This document shows, one piece after another, positions 59,618 to 64,000 of a DNA stretch of 64,000 nucleotides. Both the position numbers and the translations under genes were made by a program. Within the stretch, counting starts at the first letter, position 1; every line of letters begins with the position of its first letter. The stretch is from Collinsella sp. AM33-4BH (lineage in GTDB: Bacteria; Actinomycetota; Coriobacteriia; Coriobacteriales; Coriobacteriaceae), in NCBI RefSeq assembly GCF_003469205.1, contig NZ_QSIN01000007.1, positions 1 through 64,000 of the forward strand, given 5' to 3'. The notes under the pieces are model-generated. The model was not told where the DNA came from. It saw nothing but the letters and a program-made list of their open reading frames with translations, and ran no database searches.

Positions 59618-61192
59618 ATGGGAAAGAAACTCGATAAGAAGGCCGAGCCTGCAGCGGGCAAGACATCCAAAGGCATGAAGGTCGATAAGGCCGTCAAAAA
59701 ATTCCGCAAGCTCGAAGGCAAGCTGTGGACTCGTGAGTACCTGCTCAAGATTGCCGAGTTTGACGGCGCGACCATTGCCCCCGCCAACGGCGCAGCAGCG
59801 CGTGCCGACGCCATGGGCACGCTTGCCGGCGAGCATCACAAGCTGCTGACCAGCGAGAAGTCCGTTGAGCTCGTACGCTCGTTAGCGCGCGAGACCGTCG
59901 CCGGCGGCAAAATCGACGACCCTCAGCTGCTCGACGAGATCCGTGTGCTCGGCCGCGATCAACGTGAGGCCAGTGCCATCCCCACCGAGGAGGCCGAGGC
60001 CTGGACCAGGCTCACCTGCGAGGCCGACGCCGTGTGGCACAAGGCCAAGGCGGCCAACGACTGGGCGAGCTTTGAGCCCTATGTGGATAGAATCGTCGCC
60101 CAACTTAAGCATCAGGCCGAGCTCATGGACCCCAAGCGCGACCCCTACGATGTGTGGCTCGACCAGTACGAGCGCGGCCTTTCCGCCCAGAGCTTCGGCG
60201 CGTTTTGTGACGAGGTCAAGGCCACGGTCGTGCCGCTTGTGCATGCCATTGGCGAGCGCGGCCAGCAGCCCGCTGCCGACTTCTTGCACGCCCGTGTGCC
60301 CGAGGCCGCCCAGCGCGCCATGAGCTTCGACCTCATGAAACTCGTCGGCCTGAACCTGGACGACACCACGCTTGCCTTTACCGAGCACCCGTTTAGCGAG
60401 GGCTTCTCGGTAGGCGACGCGCGCATCGCCACGCACATCTACGAGGACGACTGCATCTCCAACGTCTACAGCATCATCCACGAGGCGGGACACGCCATGT
60501 ACGAGCTGGGCGTCAATCCTGCCTATGCGCGCACCTGTCTTGAGGGTGGCACCTCCATGGGCATCCACGAGAGCCAGAGCCGCTTCTTCGAGAACACCGT
60601 GGGTCGCAGCCGCGCTTTTATGGGCCCGTTGCTCGAGGTGCTGCGCCGCCACGCACCCGAGGTCTACGGCGACGTCGACGAGGACACACTCTACCGCGCC
60701 GTGAACATCGCGCAGCCGTCGTTGATCCGTACCGAGGCCGACGAGCTCACCTATCCGCTGCACGTTATGGTGCGCTACGAGATCGAGCGCATGCTGTTTG
60801 CCGGCGAGGCCACGGCCAAGGACATCCCCGCGCTTTGGAATCGCTTTATGAACGAGTACCTGGGCATTCCCGTTCCCGACGACACGCGCGGCTGCCTGCA
60901 GGATACGCACTGGAGCGGCGGCTCGTTTGGCTACTTCCCCACGTATGCGCTGGGTAGCGCCTACGACGCCATGTTTGTGCCGGCCATGTGCCGCGACGGT
61001 GTCGACCTCAATGGCGCCTGTGCGAGCGGCGATCTGGCACCCGTCCGCGCGTGGCTGGGCGAGCACATTTGGCAGTGGGGCCGCGCCAAGGACGCACCGG
61101 AGCTCATCAAGGGCGCTTGCGGCATGGCCTTTGATTCCCGCTACTACTGCAGCTACCTGCAGGACAAGTTCACCACGCTGTACGAGCTTTAA
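59618..61192 (+). CDS. M32-family metallocarboxypeptidase (thermostable carboxypeptidase Taq type)
   Basis: The 524-residue cytoplasmic peptidase removes C-terminal residues from peptides. It has the M32 zinc motif HEAGH (288-292) with the downstream Glu in GIHESQSRFFENTVGRSRAF, DPYDVWLDQYERG and the C-terminal GSFGYFPTYALG. The N-terminal 30 residues are Lys-rich (KKLDKKAEPAAGKTSKGMK) and longer than in most homologues. AAGGATATGGT precedes the ATG. It is a single plus-strand gene divergent from pheST. Confidence 0.95.
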   Translation: MGKKLDKKAEPAAGKTSKGMKVDKAVKKFRKLEGKLWTREYLLKIAEFDGATIAPANGAAARADAMGTLAGEHHKLLTSEKSVELVRSLARETVAGGKIDDPQLLDEIRVLGRDQREASAIPTEEAEAWTRLTCEADAVWHKAKAANDWASFEPYVDRIVAQLKHQAELMDPKRDPYDVWLDQYERGLSAQSFGAFCDEVKATVVPLVHAIGERGQQPAADFLHARVPEAAQRAMSFDLMKLVGLNLDDTTLAFTEHPFSEGFSVGDARIATHIYEDDCISNVYSIIHEAGHAMYELGVNPAYARTCLEGGTSMGIHESQSRFFENTVGRSRAFMGPLLEVLRRHAPEVYGDVDEDTLYRAVNIAQPSLIRTEADELTYPLHVMVRYEIERMLFAGEATAKDIPALWNRFMNEYLGIPVPDDTRGCLQDTHWSGGSFGYFPTYALGSAYDAMFVPAMCRDGVDLNGACASGDLAPVRAWLGEHIWQWGRAKDAPELIKGACGMAFDSRYYCSYLQDKFTTLYEL

Positions 61193-61216
61193 AGCTTAGA
61201 CAACACACAACGCAAA

Positions 61217-61248
61217 GGGGCGCCGCAGGATCTATCCCGCGGCGCCCC
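61217..61248 (+). terminator. Probable terminator of the M32 peptidase gene
   Basis: GGGGCGCCGC and GCGGCGCCCC form a 10-bp stem with a 12-nt loop 24 bases past the stop. It lacks a T tract on either side, so termination may be Rho-dependent or the hairpin may serve RNA stability. Confidence 0.55.
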
Positions 61249-61251
61249 CCT

Positions 61252-61305
61252 AGTCATTGGGGACGTTCTTTAATGACTAGTCGTTTAAGAACGTCCCCCA
61301 TGACT
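61252..61305. repeat. REP-like palindrome between the M32 gene and glmM
   Basis: AGTCAT-t-GGGGACGTTCTT and its near-complement AAGAACGTCCCC-c-ATGACT form arms of 18-19 bp around a 16-base loop with a central ACTAGT palindrome. It lies in the convergent gap between two genes, as extragenic palindromes often do. Confidence 0.65.
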
Positions 61306-61309
61306 ACTT

Positions 61310-61385
61310 GAAATTGAACGTCAGATTGCCGCTTAGGGTCGTTTGCAGCGTCGAGCGGTTACGCGGTTTGGTAAAACCGCGTAAC
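61310..61385. repeat. Copy of the htpG-associated element behind glmM
   Basis: This 76-bp stretch matches 6561-6636: both contain CAGATTGCCGCT, GCAGCGTCGAGC and the perfect hairpin GTTACGCGGTTT-GGTA-AAACCGCGTAAC, which here begins on the last base of the glmM stop codon. The copy lacks the outer 15-bp arms seen behind htpG. With its short T-rich loop and no T tract it is not a classical terminator. Confidence 0.75.
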
Positions 61386-62716
61386 TACAGAGCTTCCAGG
61401 GCGTTGGCGATGCGCTTCATGGCGGCGTCGGCGGCTGCCTGGTCGGGGGCTTCGGCGAGCACGCGAATCACCGACTCGGTTCCGCTCTTGCGTACGAGCA
61501 CGCGGCCCTCGCCTGCCAGCGCAGCCTCGGCCTCGGCGATGGCGTTCTGCACGCCCATGTTCTCGAGCGCGGCGTCCTTGTCCGCCACGCGCACGGCAAC
61601 CTGCGCCTGCGGCAGCAGCTTGCACGGGGCCGTGAGCTGCGAGAGCGTCTCGCGCTCGGCACGAATCACTTCCATCACGCGCAGCGAGGTCATAATGCCG
61701 TCGCCCGTGCGCTCGATATCGCCAAAGATCGTATGGCCCGTCTGCTCGCCACCCAGGCTGTAGCCGCCCTCGCGCATCTTGGCATACACGTGACGGTCGC
61801 CCACGCCGCTGGTCACGGCACTCAGGCCGGCAAGCTCCAGCGACTTGATCAGGCCAAAGTTGCTGGCGATCGTCGGCACCACGGTACCGCCCGAAAGGCG
61901 ACCGTGCTTGTTCAGGTACACGCCGCACACGTACAGGATCTGGTCGCCGTCGACCACGCGACCGCGCTCGTCCACGGCTAGGCAGCGGTCGGCATCGCCG
62001 TCATAGGCAAAGCCCACGTCCAGGCCCTGCTCCACCACATGGCGCTGCAGGCGCTCCATATGCGTGGAGCCGCAGTCCACATTGATGTTAAAGCCATCGG
62101 GCGCGGCATTGATCACGCGCACGTCGGCACCGAGCGCGTCAAACACCGGCTTGGCCACCGAGGAAGCCGAGCCGTTGGCGCAGTCGAGACCGATCTTGAC
62201 GCCCTGCAGCGAAAAGTTCGCACTTGCAATGAGCGAAGCAATGTAGCGGTTGCGGCCCTGCATGTAGTCCACCGTGGCACCGATGTGGTTGCCCGTGGCC
62301 AGCGGAACTTCGCTCTTGCCATCGATGTAGTCCTCGATGAGCTCCAGCACGTCCTCGTCCATCTTAAAACCGTCGCTGTTGACGAGCTTAATGCCGTTAT
62401 CGCAAAACGGGTTGTGGCTCGCGCTGATCATGATGCCGCAATCGAAACAGCCTTCCACGGTCTGATGCGCTACACCCGGCGTGGGGATCACGTGCAGCAT
62501 ATAGGCGTCCGCACCGCTCGCGACCAGGCCACTCACCAGCGCCGCCTCGAACATATAACTCGAGCGACGCGTGTCCTTACCCACGATGACGCGCGCCTTG
62601 CGCTCGCGGTTGGCGCCGTAATACCAGCCCACAAAACGGCCAATCTTATAAGCGTGCTCTACCGTCAGCCCAACGTTAGCCTCACCGCGAAAGCCGTCGG
62701 TGCCAAAGTACTTCAT
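61385..62716 (-). CDS. glmM: Phosphoglucosamine mutase
   Basis: The 443-residue enzyme converts glucosamine-6-phosphate to glucosamine-1-phosphate for UDP-GlcNAc and cell-wall synthesis. It begins MKYFGTDGFRGEANVGLT, has the active-site phosphoserine S100 in GIMISASHNPF, the metal-binding DGDADRC loop (AYDGDADRCLAVDERG), the sugar-binding GGEQTGH and the C-terminal phosphate-binding RKSGTESVIRV. The ATG is preceded by GGAGAGCGC. It follows the DUF4012 gene by 83 bp with a terminator between, so the two are probably separate units. Confidence 0.96.
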   Translation of the reverse strand: MKYFGTDGFRGEANVGLTVEHAYKIGRFVGWYYGANRERKARVIVGKDTRRSSYMFEAALVSGLVASGADAYMLHVIPTPGVAHQTVEGCFDCGIMISASHNPFCDNGIKLVNSDGFKMDEDVLELIEDYIDGKSEVPLATGNHIGATVDYMQGRNRYIASLIASANFSLQGVKIGLDCANGSASSVAKPVFDALGADVRVINAAPDGFNINVDCGSTHMERLQRHVVEQGLDVGFAYDGDADRCLAVDERGRVVDGDQILYVCGVYLNKHGRLSGGTVVPTIASNFGLIKSLELAGLSAVTSGVGDRHVYAKMREGGYSLGGEQTGHTIFGDIERTGDGIMTSLRVMEVIRAERETLSQLTAPCKLLPQAQVAVRVADKDAALENMGVQNAIAEAEAALAGEGRVLVRKSGTESVIRVLAEAPDQAAADAAMKRIANALEAL

Positions 62717-62729
62717 GCGCTCTCCTTAC

Positions 62730-62762
62730 AAAATAGGGGCGAACAGATTGCCTGTCCGCCCC
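62730..62762 (-). terminator. Terminator of the DUF4012 gene
   Basis: GGGGCGGACAG / CTGTTCGCCCC stem with a 5-nt loop followed by TATTTTG on the minus strand, about 37 bases past the stop. Confidence 0.85.
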
Positions 62763-62799
62763 AAAATGGTACTCGATTATCTGCGCAACCAGAAAAACC

Positions 62800-64000
62800 C
62801 TACGCCGACGCGCTGTCGCGAGCCGCCTGGCATGTAGGAGTCTGACGCAGCGTAAGCGGCTTGTCCCCCGCCTCGGCCGACGTGGTCAGCGTATACGTGA
62901 TCGTCGTCGTCTCGCCAGCATGCAGGTCAACGGTGCCCGAATAGAAGGGGATTCCATGCCACGCAGCGGCGCCAAGACCAAACTGGGTGCCCTCGACGGT
63001 CAGATCAGTAATGTTGCCGCCCGTCGGGGCAAACAACGAGACATTCAGACGCTCGTCGTCACGCGCGGCATCGGGTGCGCTCGCCGCGACGTAGTCGGGC
63101 AGCTTGCCTGCCTCCTCCTGCGTCATGATGTTCGTCAGGGTAACGGTGATGCGATACGAGCACGTGCCGTCACCGTTCTTGACGCCCTGGCCAATCTGCG
63201 TATCGGCGTTCAGGTACCAGTCGAGCTTGGAGAAGCTCAGGTTGTTAAAGTAAACGCCGGCAACAGGATCGGCACTCGGATCATCTGGATCGGGCAGCGA
63301 AGCGTCAATGCCCGTCTCTTTGATGGCATTCTGCTCATCATCGTTTTTCATCCACGCGATCAGGCGTCCCTCTTCGGCACCGCGCTCAACGGCGCTGACA
63401 AGCTTCGTAACATCGACATCGCCGATACCGCCAAGGATCTTGTCGAAGGCAGCGCTGGCGACGGATGCAAAGATGCCGTCCGACTCCTCGACCGGATAGT
63501 TCCAGTACACATCGTGCATGAGGACCTTTGCGGCGTTGGTGCCGTCGACAACCGTTCCGTCGGGCAGCGACACATTACCGACCAGGCCCAGCAGATACTG
63601 CAGGAACACCGGGTCGATACCCACGACGCCGTCAACGTCCTGGCCATATTGAGATTTCCACAGGGCTGCGACACGCTGCGAGTTGCGGGGCCAATCGGGC
63701 GAATACGCGTTACCAGAGTTGTACAGGTTACTGTGGTCACCAAACAGTGTCTCGTCCTCTTCGTCGACGCTCTCAACCGCCTCGTCTTTGCCAAGCGCAA
63801 TACATGGGACAAAGTCACCGATCGACATCTGGCCATCGGTAACTGAAATCAGGCCCTGCGAACCGCCAAAGCCGCCGCAGGCACGAATCTCGACGTTGTT
63901 CATGGCGTACACAAGGTAGTTGCGCGTCTGGCCGTTGGCGCCGAGCATCTGGGGAAGGACGGGGGCGACCTTCTCCGCCGCGTCAACCGCGCCATTGAGG
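62800..64000 (-). CDS. DUF4012-domain protein (5' part outside the window)
   Basis: The reading frame is open to the right edge, so only the C-terminal 399 residues are visible. They contain the DUF4012 signature LGANGQTRNYLVYAMNNVEIRACGGF (seen in two adjoining parts) and GLISVTDGQMSIGDF, followed by a repeat of the same fold and a C-terminal domain with THRWPRNSQRVAALW-like and YTLTTSAEAGDKPL sequences. DUF4012 proteins are usually extracellular with an N-terminal anchor and are common in actinobacteria near polysaccharide genes; their function is unknown. Confidence 0.85.
   Translation of the reverse strand, partial: LNGAVDAAEKVAPVLPQMLGANGQTRNYLVYAMNNVEIRACGGFGGSQGLISVTDGQMSIGDFVPCIALGKDEAVESVDEEDETLFGDHSNLYNSGNAYSPDWPRNSQRVAALWKSQYGQDVDGVVGIDPVFLQYLLGLVGNVSLPDGTVVDGTNAAKVLMHDVYWNYPVEESDGIFASVASAAFDKILGGIGDVDVTKLVSAVERGAEEGRLIAWMKNDDEQNAIKETGIDASLPDPDDPSADPVAGVYFNNLSFSKLDWYLNADTQIGQGVKNGDGTCSYRITVTLTNIMTQEEAGKLPDYVAASAPDAARDDERLNVSLFAPTGGNITDLTVEGTQFGLGAAAWHGIPFYSGTVDLHAGETTTITYTLTTSAEAGDKPLTLRQTPTCQAARDSASA

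Overview
The window looks like chromosomal DNA from a Coriobacteriia gut actinobacterium, most likely Collinsella or a close relative. This is inferred from the high GC content, the paired YhgE/Pip genes, the Gram-positive type Tad pilus locus without a secretin, the T-box on pheS and the overall gene repertoire; no rRNA gene is present to settle it. Almost everything is core chromosome. There is no prophage, transposase or CRISPR array.

Layout. 0-8.7 kb: an EamA transporter, two coupled YhgE/Pip membrane proteins and htpG, all on the minus strand. 8.9-18.4 kb: a GNAT acetyltransferase; a Wzz / BY-kinase / PHP-phosphatase trio for polysaccharide control; a PhoR/PhoB-like two-component pair beside a solitary pstB; a VanS/VanR-like pair divergent from a D,D-carboxypeptidase. 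18.4-27.4 kb: tRNA-Ser, a large TPR protein of unknown function, three tRNA-Arg(ACG) genes, serS, proC, rlmH, an SPFH protein and tRNA-Leu. 27.4-33.5 kb: tatD, rsmA, metG, rsmI, a GH5-like protein and tRNA-Phe. 33.6-43.9 kb: a BrnT-like toxin (frameshifted) with its antitoxin, then a twelve-gene, translationally coupled tad (Flp pilus) operon. 44-50 kb: rsgA, a Ca2+-type P-type ATPase and pyk. 50.3-55.3 kb: an AbiEi/DUF559-like protein behind a MITE-like inverted repeat, a zinc phospholipase C-like protein and a nickel/cobalt ECF transporter with a NikR-type box. 55.4-64 kb: pheT, pheS with a Phe T-box, an M32 carboxypeptidase, glmM and a DUF4012 protein cut by the window end.

The most unusual feature is a family of about 190-bp modules immediately downstream of tRNA genes. 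Five full copies sit behind tRNA-Ser, tRNA-Arg (two), tRNA-Leu and tRNA-Phe, and half copies lie beside the Ser and Arg sets. Each consists of a duplicate of that tRNA's own 3' tail plus terminator, and a core of about 120-130 bp built from conserved hairpins that ends in a T-arm-like GGTTCGA motif. Because each tail copy matches its host tRNA, the modules look as if they were formed or homogenised in place. Two further families of structured palindromes lie directly after stop codons: one behind the P-type ATPase and pheT, the other behind htpG and glmM.

The genes group into envelope and surface biology (YhgE, cps trio, VanRS/DacA, tad, GH5-like), translation (four tRNA synthetase genes, six tRNAs, rRNA methyltransferases, RsgA) and ion or phosphate homeostasis (P-type ATPase, nik, pstB). 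Several regulatory sites are visible: the T-box, the NikR-like box, GCTGACCA half-sites before tad, tandem TATCGATA palindromes before pstB, and an 11-bp-spaced TTAAG repeat between vanR-like and dacA.
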